DNA of 64,000 nt, taken from NCBI GenBank assembly GCA_024666565.1, contig CP088295.1, positions 4,898,001 through 4,962,000 of the forward strand, in the 5' to 3' direction. The notes below the pieces were generated by a model. It made no database searches. It was given only the letters and a program-made list of their open reading frames with translations, and was not told the origin of the DNA. The DNA is from Svornostia abyssi (GTDB taxonomy: Bacteria; Actinomycetota; Thermoleophilia; Solirubrobacterales; Solirubrobacteraceae). The translations under genes and the position numbers were made by a program. Positions 6,084-13,256 of the stretch are shown here, in pieces (position 1 is the stretch's first letter; every line of letters starts with the position of its first letter).

Positions 6084-8606
6084 TCACGCGGTGGTGAATC
6101 CCTTCTCCACGTCGCAGTCCAGCGCACTCACAAGGGCGGCTTGGACACCGGCGGTGAAGATGTTCCACCCGATCTTCGTGATGCGGATGTCGACCCGGCG
6201 GATGGTGCTCCCGGAGAAGTCGAACACACCGTCGACCGTGGCGGACACCGTGGTCGGGATGAAGAGCAGCGTGAACTTCGCGTTGCCCGTCCCGCGGAAC
6301 GTGATGCGGTTCTTGCCGCCTTCCTGACAGCCGACGCACGTGTTGCTGATCGTCGCGCTGACGTTCGTCAGCCACGTGGTCGTCCTCCCGATGAGCAGGA
6401 AGCTCGTCGAGAACAGGTTGATCTGCGTCGCCGCGACGCCGGCGCTGTAGGTCACCTTGTTGTTGACGCTGTCGATGTCGGCGAAGAACGTCGTGCCATT
6501 GAACTTCGCGGCGCGGCCGAGCGTGCACGAGGACGCGAGGCCCTGCGCGTCGAACGACCAGTTCCGGCTGTCGGTGATGCTGCCCGACGCCGAGGCGTCG
6601 AGGTAGCCGGTGGTGCACATCTGGCGCACCGTGCCGCTGAACTTCAGGCCGCCCGTGTTGCTGATGCTCAGCGAGCCGCCGCGGAGGTACAGGTTGTCGT
6701 ACAGCTTCGCCTGGCCGGCCAGCGAGCCGCTGATCGTGTAGGCGACCGCGCCACCGGGCGTGGTCCGCTTGATCGTGCCGTTCGCGCCGAGTGTCACGCC
6801 GCCGATGGCGAGGTCGGACAGGTTGAACGACAGGTCGAACGTGCCGTTCGACGCCACGGCGGCGGAGAAGCCGGCGCCCTGCGTCGAGCCGTTGACCGCG
6901 ACGCTGTACGCGCCCTGCGAGGCCGCGAAGCTGAAGCCCGCCGAGAACGAGGTCTTGGTCGGGATCAGCGTGGTGTTCACCGTGGCATTCGCGCTGGCGT
7001 TCACCGAGACGACCCCGCCGACGGACTTGATCTCACCGGAGATGCCGGTGCCGGCGCCGAGGCTGAACTCGTTCGTGACGCCGCAGCCACTGGGCGCGCC
7101 GCCGGAGATCCCGACGGACCAGTCGTTGCCGCCGGTCAGCGGCACGGTGGTCGCGACGCCGCCGCTGATGCTGCCGGAAACCGGGCAGGCGACCGTGACG
7201 TCACCAGTGAAGGTGAGCGCGTCGTTCGTCAGCCGCAGGCTGCCCGCGAGGGTGCCCTTGCCGAAGACGATGTTCGCCGAGCCGCCGACGTCGTACGTGA
7301 CGGGGCCACCAGGTGTCGTGCGGTTGATGTCACCGTCGAACGCGACGCTGGAGCCACCGAACGGGATGGTGAAGTCCGCGGCCAGCCCGAAGGTGCCGTC
7401 GAAGTTGACCTTGCCCTGCGCGACGCCGATGTCGGCCTCCGCGAAGAAGGCGACGTAGCTGCCGGCGTCGGTGCCGTCGTAGATGAACCGGAAGCGTGCA
7501 TCCCACTCGTCGACGCCGTCGGGGAGCAGCGTGGTCTGAATCACGCCGCCCACCTCGAACAGGCCGGTGATGGCGCCCGCCTCCGAGGAGATCTCGCCGG
7601 TCAGGTCACCGGTTGGGAGTTGCAGGTCGTCGCTGAGGACGCAGCCGCCGCTCGTCGCTCCGGAGACCGAGAAGGACCAGTCGTCGTTGTCGACGATCGT
7701 GCCGTTGAGCTGCGCGCCGATGCTGCCGGTGAGGCAGTCGATCCGCGCGCTGCCCGAGACGGTGAAGCCGTTCTTGTCCCAGCGCAGCGTGCCGCCCGTG
7801 AGGTACACGCCCTTCGCGAGCTGCACCTGGCCGGTCAGCGTGCCGCTCACGCCGGTGAACTCGAACGGGTTGAGGATGTCCTGACCGGCGACGACGGCGC
7901 TCAGCGTCGCGTTACTGCCCTGGAAGGCGAACTTCCAGTTGATGACCTCGACGCGGTAGCGGCGGTTGGTGAGGTTGACGGCCACGAGCACGCGACCGGT
8001 CTCGACCACGGAGTTGTTCGGCTGACGCTGCTTCTGGCGCAGGTTCAGGCCGAGCGTCTGGGCGCCGCCGCCGCAGCACTGGACGTCGATGGTGTAGAAG
8101 GTCGGTCCGTTGTCGGCGGGGACGGTCGGCAGCACGCCGAGCGCCGCGTCTTCCGCGTCGCCCTGGCCGATGCCGGCGAAGGCCTGCACGGCGGGCGCTT
8201 CGCTGGCGGCCGGGATGAGCGTGCCGTCGGAGTCGCCCGAGCCGTCGAGGCTGAACGTGAGCGGGTTCTCCTCATCGACCGTGAAGGTGCCGGTCGCGAC
8301 CTCATCGGCGAAGGTGAACTCGCCACCGCGCAGCGTGAGGGTGTCCTCGGTGACGACGCCCGTGACGCCCTCGCCGGCGCCGATGTCGCCGTAGGACAGC
8401 GTGGCGCCTGACAGTTCGAGGGTGTCGCCGACGTCCGTGACGGTGCCCGGGTCAAGCGTGACCGACGGGCCGAGCTCGACCGTCCCGCCTGCTTCGAAGT
8501 CTGCATAGGTCGCGGCGTTGGCGCTGCCGACCATTCCGATCAGCAACAGGCAAGTCCCCGCGATGGTCGCGAGAAGGAGCCGCAGGCTCGTGCCTGTGAC
8601 ATGCAT
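6084..8606 (-). CDS. Large secreted protein with three internal repeats, unknown function
   Basis: The 840-residue product begins with a clear Sec signal peptide (basic start, hydrophobic LLLATIAGTCLLLIGMVG, cleavage after SANA, about residue 31). The mature protein is rich in Gly, Ser, Thr and Val and looks all-beta. Three related units of about 185 residues can be read. Each has a cysteine, then an (N/D)W-S strand, then a second cysteine about 31-34 residues later: C291/C322, C474/C508 and C664/C694. The phrase RTTPGGxVxY recurs at 429 and 614. These pairs could form one disulfide per repeat. A CQEGGKNRITFRG segment precedes a distinct C-terminus. No anchor or sortase motif is seen. I do not recognise the family; a surface or matrix protein is a reasonable guess. 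Confidence 0.8.
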   Translation of the reverse strand: MHVTGTSLRLLLATIAGTCLLLIGMVGSANAATYADFEAGGTVELGPSVTLDPGTVTDVGDTLELSGATLSYGDIGAGEGVTGVVTEDTLTLRGGEFTFADEVATGTFTVDEENPLTFSLDGSGDSDGTLIPAASEAPAVQAFAGIGQGDAEDAALGVLPTVPADNGPTFYTIDVQCCGGGAQTLGLNLRQKQRQPNNSVVETGRVLVAVNLTNRRYRVEVINWKFAFQGSNATLSAVVAGQDILNPFEFTGVSGTLTGQVQLAKGVYLTGGTLRWDKNGFTVSGSARIDCLTGSIGAQLNGTIVDNDDWSFSVSGATSGGCVLSDDLQLPTGDLTGEISSEAGAITGLFEVGGVIQTTLLPDGVDEWDARFRFIYDGTDAGSYVAFFAEADIGVAQGKVNFDGTFGLAADFTIPFGGSSVAFDGDINRTTPGGPVTYDVGGSANIVFGKGTLAGSLRLTNDALTFTGDVTVACPVSGSISGGVATTVPLTGGNDWSVGISGGAPSGCGVTNEFSLGAGTGISGEIKSVGGVVSVNASANATVNTTLIPTKTSFSAGFSFAASQGAYSVAVNGSTQGAGFSAAVASNGTFDLSFNLSDLAIGGVTLGANGTIKRTTPGGAVAYTISGSLAGQAKLYDNLYLRGGSLSISNTGGLKFSGTVRQMCTTGYLDASASGSITDSRNWSFDAQGLASSCTLGRAAKFNGTTFFADIDSVNNKVTYSAGVAATQINLFSTSFLLIGRTTTWLTNVSATISNTCVGCQEGGKNRITFRGTGNAKFTLLFIPTTVSATVDGVFDFSGSTIRRVDIRITKIGWNIFTAGVQAALVSALDCDVEKGFTTA

Positions 8607-8744
8607 CGTGGTCGTCCCCCCGGATACGAAAATGTGATCAGCCGGAAATCGGAGCCCGGCCGATCCGGGAGCTTATCCGCCATTCGTCCACGGACGCAAG
8701 TCGATCGTGCCGCGCGGCAGACCGAGTTGGAGCCGGGCCCAAAC

Positions 8745-10169
8745 TCAGCCGCCGGCGAGTGCGTCCCGGTAGGCCCAGAACGCCGGCTTCGGCGTGAGGT
8801 CGCGCCGGACGATGCCGAACCAGTTCTCCCGGTTTGCGGGGTCGCCCTCGGCGTCGCGGTGCGTGAAGAGGAAGAGCGCCTTGATGTACGGCGTGGCGCG
8901 AGCGTCGGCGACGTAGAAGCGCACGGCCTCGGCCTGCTGCGCCTCGGTGACGCAGTTCGGGGCCGCGACGCTCGTGCACTGGCCGACCTCGGTGATCCAC
9001 ATCGGCCGGGCCGCGCCCCGGCGGGTCCAGTCGTCATGCAGCCAGCGGGTCTTCCAGTACGTCCACAGCGGGTTGGCGCCCAGGGCCCAGGAGCCGTACG
9101 GATGCACGGCGAGGCCGTCGACGCGCGACGCGATCTGCGGCTCGGCGGCCCAGAGCTCGGACGTCCAGTCCCGGGACGCGCCGTTCTCGTCGACCGTCGG
9201 CTGCATCGGCAGCAGGTACCGCGTGTTCGGGTTGGCCCGGCGGCCGGCGTCGACCGCGGCGACGTAGAGCCGCGCGAACGCGCCCGGCTCGACCGGTTGG
9301 TAGTCCCACGCGCCGTACGGCTCGTTGAAGATCTCGATGTGGTGCAGCGCGAGGCTCGCGTCCGCCCGCCCCGCCCAGAACGCGCCGCCCGGCCCGTAGC
9401 GCGCCGCAAACGACGCAGTCCACGCGGAGAACGACGCGACGTCGATCGTGGAGATCCGCTGCACGACGTTGAGCAGCGGCAGCACGCGCATGCCCTCGCG
9501 CAGGGCGAGGCGGTAGCGCTCGTCGATCTCGGCCCACGTCATCTGCGGACCGAACTCCAGGCGGTCCGTCGACACGCCGATGCCCCGCAGCGCGCGGAGC
9601 CCTGCGCCGCCGCCGCCGGTGGCGTGGGTGATCCCGAAGATCTTCGTGGTCGAGTCCAGATCCGGATGCGGGGCCGCCGCGGTGCCCGCGCTGACCGGGG
9701 CCGGCGCGGGGGCGCCGCCCGGCTCGACCGCCGGGTCGGCCGGCAGCGACCCGGACGTGTACGTGATGCGCTCGCAGGACCGCATCCGCCGCTTGAGCGA
9801 CGCGCGGGCGAGCGGCCGGCGCTGATCGACCTGATCGATGACGACCTGATCGCGCCCGGTCCCGCAGCGCACGCGGAACCCGGCGGTGGGGTGCTCGAGG
9901 ACGATCTTGTCGTTGCCCGCGCCGCCGGAGATCCGGTCGCCGCGCTCCCCGGTGATCTCGTCGTGGCCGCGCCCGCCGATCAGCGTGTCGACGCCGCGCA
10001 GCCCCATGATCTCGTCGTTGCCGCCCCGCCCGTCCAGGACGTCACGCGCGTGGCTTCCGACCAGGACGTCGGCCCGCTGGGTGCCGCGTTCGCGGACGGC
10101 GTCGGCCGTCGGCACGCAGGTGAGGAGGACCGCCAACGCGGTCGTGAACAGGATCGGTCGGCGGCTCAT
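8745..10169 (-). CDS. Secreted calcium-repeat/glycoside hydrolase fusion
   Basis: The product is 474 residues from ATG 10169, chosen because it opens directly with a signal peptide (MSRRPILFTTALAVLLTCVPTADA). Residues 35-90 contain RTX-like nonapeptide repeats (GRGGNDEIMG, GGRGHDEITG, GGAGNDKIV) that normally bind Ca2+. C102 and C132 may form a disulfide. After a Pro/Ala linker (140-170), residues 175-474 resemble a clan-A (beta/alpha)8 glycoside hydrolase of the GH5/GH39 kind. The probable acid/base is E283 in EIFNEP and the nucleophile E394 in MWITEVG; H356 in LAVHPYGS also fits. A polysaccharide is the likely substrate but is not identified. A large hairpin and tandem repeats separate it from the acyl-CoA dehydrogenase gene upstream. 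Confidence 0.78.
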   Translation of the reverse strand: MSRRPILFTTALAVLLTCVPTADAVRERGTQRADVLVGSHARDVLDGRGGNDEIMGLRGVDTLIGGRGHDEITGERGDRISGGAGNDKIVLEHPTAGFRVRCGTGRDQVVIDQVDQRRPLARASLKRRMRSCERITYTSGSLPADPAVEPGGAPAPAPVSAGTAAAPHPDLDSTTKIFGITHATGGGGAGLRALRGIGVSTDRLEFGPQMTWAEIDERYRLALREGMRVLPLLNVVQRISTIDVASFSAWTASFAARYGPGGAFWAGRADASLALHHIEIFNEPYGAWDYQPVEPGAFARLYVAAVDAGRRANPNTRYLLPMQPTVDENGASRDWTSELWAAEPQIASRVDGLAVHPYGSWALGANPLWTYWKTRWLHDDWTRRGAARPMWITEVGQCTSVAAPNCVTEAQQAEAVRFYVADARATPYIKALFLFTHRDAEGDPANRENWFGIVRRDLTPKPAFWAYRDALAGG

Positions 10170-10228
10170 CGGGGGGCGGGCCAAGGGGGCATCTTGACAG
10201 TACGTCTGGATGCGAGGAATTCCTGCGC

Positions 10229-10274
10229 AAACCACAAAGGGCGACCGGGTGGAGGACCGGTCGCCCTTTGGTTT
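10229..10274 (-). terminator. Strong hairpin terminator after the acyl-CoA dehydrogenase gene
   Basis: AAAGGGCGACCGG (10236-10248) pairs perfectly with CCGGTCGCCCTTT (10257-10269). A further AAACC/GGTTT pairing (10229-10233 with 10270-10274) follows a 2-base bulge. Lying downstream of the gene ending at 10440 and upstream of the start at 10169, it is a convincing transcriptional barrier. Confidence 0.75.
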
Positions 10275-10284
10275 GTGTCGGGCA

Positions 10285-10434
10285 GGTGGAATCTGCGGGC
10301 AGAGCCCTTGATTCCATTGGGAGAAGCTCGCTAGCGCTCACTTCTCCCGGGTTGGGGAGGGTGGAATCGCTCGGCAGAGCCTCGCGATTCCATTGGGAGA
10401 AGCTCGCTGACGCTCACTTCTCCCGGTTGGAGGA
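10285..10434. repeat. Two tandem ~75-bp imperfect repeats, each with two hairpins
   Basis: Unit A (about 10285-10359) and unit B (about 10360-10434) share GGTGGAATC, GGCAGAGC, GATTCCATTGGGAGAAG, GCTCGCT and GCTCACTTCTCCC in the same order. Each unit contains a GGAATC/GATTCC hairpin, best in unit B as GGAATCGC (10363-10370) with GCGATTCC (10384-10391). Each also contains a GGGAGAAG/CTTCTCCC hairpin at 10319-10348 and 10395-10424. The second hairpin type recurs at 5885-5914. No transposase or flanking duplication is seen. The 270 bp between the two coding regions hold only this and the terminator. Confidence 0.8.
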
Positions 10435-10439
10435 AGTGC

Positions 10440-11705
10440 TTAGCGGATGTGCACGCCGCTGATCGCGCGGGCGATGACCATGCGCTGGATCTCGGCGGTG
10501 CCCTCGAAGATGTCGTAGATCTTCGAGTCGCGGTGCCAGCGCTCGACGGGGTACTCGCGGGCGTAGCCGTTGCCGCCCATGATCTGCATGGCGCGCTCGG
10601 TGACCCACACGGCGACCTCGCCGGACTTCAGCTTGGACATCGAGCCCTCGGCGTTCTCGAACGGGACCTGGTTGCGGCCCATCCACGAGGCCCGCCAGAC
10701 CAGCAGGCGGGCGGCGTCGATCTCCATCTTCATGTTGGCCAGCGTGAACGCGATGGCCTGGTTCTCGATGATCGCCTTGCCGAACTGCTCGCGGTTCTTG
10801 GCGTACTCGAGGGAGTACTCGTACGCCGCGCGGGCGATGCCGAGCGCCTGAGCGCCGACGACGGGGCGCGAAGCCTCGAACGTCGCCATCGAGGCGTTGC
10901 CGCGCGAGCTGCGGCCCTCACGGGCGCGGGCGAGGCGCTCGTCGAGCTTGTCCTTGCCGCCGAGCAGCTGCTTGCCCGGGACGCGGCAGTCGTCGAGGTA
11001 GACGTCCGCGGTGTGCGAGGCGCGCAGGCCGTGCTTCTTGACCTTGGCGCCCTGCGTGAGGCCCTTGTTCTCCGAGCCGACGACGAAGGCGGCGTGGCCG
11101 CGCGTGCCGAGCTCGGGGTCGACCGAGGCGATGACGACGTGGACGTCGGCGATGCCGCCGTTCGTGGCCCATGCCTTCTGGCCGTTGAGGACCCACTCGT
11201 CGGTCTTCTCGTCGTACTTCGCGGTGGTGCGGACGGCGGAGACGTCGGAGCCGGCGTTCGGCTCGCTCGAGCAGAACGCGGCGACCTTCACGTCATCCGG
11301 GGTGCCGAAGCAGCGCGGGATCCACTCGCCGATCTGCTCGCCGGTGCCCTGGCCGAAGATCGCGGCGACGCCGAGGGACGTGCCCATGATCGCCATGCCG
11401 ATGCCCGCGTCGCCCCAGAAGAGCTCCTCGTTGACGATCGGGAGCGTGAGGCCGGTCGGGTCGGCGAAGAACTGCGCCATCGACTCGAAGCTGTAGAGGC
11501 CGATCTTCGCGGCCTCCTGGATGACGGGCCAGGGGGTGGACTCCTTCTCGTCCCACTCCTCAGCAGCCGGGCGGACGACGCTCTCGGCGAACCCGTGGAC
11601 CCACTCCTGCAGGTCCTTCTGGTCGTCGTTCAGCGCCATCGAGAAGTCAGCCGTGCCCTCCTGCGTGGCCGTGACCTCCTGGATCTGCTCTTCAACGGTG
11701 GACAT
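10440..11705 (-). CDS. Acyl-CoA dehydrogenase
   Basis: The 421-residue flavoprotein oxidises acyl-CoA to enoyl-CoA with FAD, passing electrons to ETF. Family landmarks are visible: CSSEPNAGSDVSAVRTTA (FAD and substrate contact), WVLNGQKAWATNGG, ASRPVVGAQALGIARAAYEYSLEYAKNREQFGK, MQIMGGNGY and IYDIFEGTAEIQRMVIAR. The catalytic base is E401 in IFEGTAEIQ, the MCAD position. An unusual N-terminal extension of about 25 residues rich in Glu, Gln and Thr precedes the fold. The substrate chain length is not predictable. It is divergent from a TetR-family gene, with a palindromic operator between them, so repression relieved by an acyl-CoA is likely. Confidence 0.95.
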   Translation of the reverse strand: MSTVEEQIQEVTATQEGTADFSMALNDDQKDLQEWVHGFAESVVRPAAEEWDEKESTPWPVIQEAAKIGLYSFESMAQFFADPTGLTLPIVNEELFWGDAGIGMAIMGTSLGVAAIFGQGTGEQIGEWIPRCFGTPDDVKVAAFCSSEPNAGSDVSAVRTTAKYDEKTDEWVLNGQKAWATNGGIADVHVVIASVDPELGTRGHAAFVVGSENKGLTQGAKVKKHGLRASHTADVYLDDCRVPGKQLLGGKDKLDERLARAREGRSSRGNASMATFEASRPVVGAQALGIARAAYEYSLEYAKNREQFGKAIIENQAIAFTLANMKMEIDAARLLVWRASWMGRNQVPFENAEGSMSKLKSGEVAVWVTERAMQIMGGNGYAREYPVERWHRDSKIYDIFEGTAEIQRMVIARAISGVHIR

Positions 11706-11760
11706 GCGTGGTGACCTCGTGACGTGCTCGGAAGACCGTGTTCCCCTGCGGTGGTCTCAA

Positions 11761-11779
11761 GTGTAACCGACAGTTACAC
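11761..11779. promoter_or_regulatory. Palindromic operator, probable TetR site
   Basis: GTGTAAC-cgaca-GTTACAC is a perfect 7-5-7 inverted repeat. It is 55 bp upstream of the acyl-CoA dehydrogenase start and 44 bp upstream of the divergent tetR-type gene. Position and symmetry suit autoregulation plus control of the dehydrogenase. Confidence 0.7.
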
Positions 11780-11785
11780 CTTCGT

Positions 11786-11803
11786 GTCAACCTTTTGTTG
11801 AAC
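11786..11803. promoter_or_regulatory. Second, weaker operator-like inverted repeat
   Basis: TCAAC (11787-11791) and GTTGA (11797-11801) are separated by 5 bp, the same spacing as the perfect site just upstream, and the surrounding bases (GTGTCAAC, GTTGAAC) resemble its half-sites. It could be a second operator for the same regulator. Confidence 0.45.
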
Positions 11804-11823
11804 TTGCGTTAGGATTGGCGCGG

Positions 11824-12492
11824 ATGGCGTCGACGACCAAGACCCGGGCGGTCCGCCGCGAGCGCGAGCAGGAGCTGATCGCTGCGACGCGTGCGCTGTT
11901 CGACGCGCGCGGGCTCCAGGACGCGCCGATCGACGAGATCGCCCGCGAGGCCGGCATCAACAAGGCCCTGATCTACCGGTACTTCGAGAGCAAGGACGAG
12001 CTGTTCGCCCTCACGCTCGAGACGTACCTGCAGGAGATCCACGCGCGCATGGGCGACGTCGACACGACGCTCGAGCCGGTCGCCCGCCTGCGCGCGCTGT
12101 CACAGGTGTTCGTCGACTACGGCATCGAGCACCCCGCCTTCCTCGACTGCGCGCTCTCGCTCATGCGCCAGCCGGCCAGCGAGCTCGGCGGCGTCGTGCG
12201 CGAAGGCGTCATGACCCGGCTCGGCCGCGGGATGGCCGCGTGCCTGCAGCACATCGTCGACGCGCTCGAGGCGGGGATCGCACAGGGCGAGTTCCCCGCG
12301 GTCAAGGACCCGTGGTTCGCGGCGAACATGCTCTACGCGCAGGGCCTGGGCGCCATGCAGCTCGCGCGCGTGGGCGTGGGCGTGAACTTCGCCGCCCCCG
12401 GGTTCCCCGGCGTCTTCCCCATCGACCGTGAAGCGGTGCGGCGCACGTGCGTCGACGCGTCGATGGTGGTCGTGGGCGCGCCCGCGGCGTAG
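11824..12492 (+). CDS. TetR/AcrR family transcriptional regulator
   Basis: The product is 222 residues. The N-terminal helix-turn-helix is standard: ATRALFDARGLQDAPIDEIAREAGINKALIYRYFESKDELFALTLETYL (about residues 22-70). The rest is the helical ligand-binding and dimer domain. ATG 11824 is selected because AGGA at 11811-11814 is well spaced from it; an in-frame TTG at 11815 overlaps that site. Divergent transcription from the acyl-CoA dehydrogenase and the intervening palindromes suggest that it represses that gene and itself, with an acyl-CoA or fatty acid as the probable inducer (inference). Confidence 0.92.
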   Translation: MASTTKTRAVRREREQELIAATRALFDARGLQDAPIDEIAREAGINKALIYRYFESKDELFALTLETYLQEIHARMGDVDTTLEPVARLRALSQVFVDYGIEHPAFLDCALSLMRQPASELGGVVREGVMTRLGRGMAACLQHIVDALEAGIAQGEFPAVKDPWFAANMLYAQGLGAMQLARVGVGVNFAAPGFPGVFPIDREAVRRTCVDASMVVVGAPAA

Positions 12493-12503
12493 GCACTGGC
12501 GGA

Positions 12504-12896
12504 TCAGGCCGGAGCCAGCACCTCGAGGCCGTGCTGGCGAGCCCCGTCAGCGAGCCGGTGGTCATACGTCATGACCGCGTCGAGCATGCCGGCGGCCGCG
12601 AGCCGTACGGCCGTGGCGAGGTGGAGGGCATCGAGGGTCGCGACGGTGCTCGGCGGGAGCGTCTCGGCCACGGCCAGCAGGTCGTCGTCGAGCGGGACAA
12701 GCGCGACACCGGCAAGCAACTGGTCGGCATCGGCCAGCACGCCTTCGCGCAATGCCAGGCGGCGCAGCTCCACACGCATCAGGCGGCTGGCGACGCGCTG
12801 GTCGAAGGCGCCGATCGCAGCGAGGATGACCCCGGCATCAGGCTCGCCGAGGAGCACCCGGCCCACGGCGCTCGTGTCGAGATAGACCGCAGGCAC
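12504..12896 (-). CDS. PIN-domain ribonuclease toxin, VapC-like
   Basis: The product is 130 residues from GTG 12896. VapC-type toxins are Mg2+-dependent RNases that usually cleave tRNA or rRNA. The four acidic residues of the PIN active site are recognisable: D7 (YLDTSAVGR), E43 (MRVELRRL), D89 (TLDALHLATA) and D112 (VMTYDHRLADGA). The hallmark SALDALHLA-type motif is present as TLDALHLA. Its start lies 3 bp after the stop of the Phd-type antitoxin gene, giving the normal antitoxin-toxin order. All active-site residues are intact, so the module is probably functional. Confidence 0.9.
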   Translation of the reverse strand: MPAVYLDTSAVGRVLLGEPDAGVILAAIGAFDQRVASRLMRVELRRLALREGVLADADQLLAGVALVPLDDDLLAVAETLPPSTVATLDALHLATAVRLAAAGMLDAVMTYDHRLADGARQHGLEVLAPA

Positions 12897-12899
12897 AGG

Positions 12900-13175
12900 T
12901 CAGCGGTCCGCGCGGCCCTCATGGAGAAACGCATCGGTCGTCCCCGACGGGCGACCAGGCGGCGACAGACGAGCGGCGATGGACTCGAACGGCTCAACGG
13001 GGACCGTGGCGCCGAACCGTGACGCCAGCCGAGCGTCCGGATGCGCGCCGGACGAGATCAGGCGCGCCACCTCCGTCCCTCGCTCCGTCACGACGAGATC
13101 CTCGCCGGCCTTGACCCGCGCGAGGTACTTGCTGAGGTTCTGCCGCAGCTCGCGGACTCCGACTTTCTCGGCCAT
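12900..13175 (-). CDS. Phd/YefM family antitoxin
   Basis: The product is 91 residues. The N-terminal half has the Phd/YefM signature VGVRELRQNLSKYLARVKAGEDLVVTERG followed by TEVARLI. This part folds into the DNA-binding dimer that autoregulates the operon. The C-terminal 45 residues (PFESIAARLSPPGRPSG and onward) are the variable toxin-neutralising tail. It is translationally close to the PIN toxin gene (3 bp). ATG 13175 overlaps an inverted repeat that probably serves as its operator. Phd-type antitoxins partnered with PIN toxins are common in actinobacteria. Confidence 0.9.
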   Translation of the reverse strand: MAEKVGVRELRQNLSKYLARVKAGEDLVVTERGTEVARLISSGAHPDARLASRFGATVPVEPFESIAARLSPPGRPSGTTDAFLHEGRADR

Positions 13176-13197
13176 TGTGCGTCGCACTGTAGCACAA
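13175..13197 (-). promoter_or_regulatory. Inverted-repeat operator at the toxin-antitoxin start
   Basis: TTGTGC (13175-13180) and GCACAA (13192-13197) form an outer inverted repeat. GTGCG-t-CGCAC (13177-13187) is a perfect palindrome nested at one side. The cluster ends at the antitoxin start codon, as expected for conditional-cooperativity autorepression. Confidence 0.55.
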
Positions 13198-13256
13198 ATG
13201 GTCCCTTTCACCACTACAGCCGCGTGCCAGGATTGCCGAAGACCCCGGCAGACCCC

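Noticed and set aside
6141-8411. A 756-codon open frame opposite the threefold-repeat secreted protein
   Set aside because: It has a biased composition (Ala, Arg, Asp, Val), no recognisable domain and no ribosome-binding site. The opposite strand has a clean signal peptide and internal repeats.
8607-8744. Possible structured leader of the large secreted protein
   Set aside because: The 138-bp gap has some GC-rich complementarity but no extended stem or known motif. I see nothing that can be supported.
8601-10334. A 577-codon open frame opposite the calcium-repeat/hydrolase gene
   Set aside because: It is Arg/Gly/Pro-rich without any domain, lies entirely antisense to a gene with signal peptide and catalytic motifs, and crosses hairpins and repeats. 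It is a by-product of high GC.
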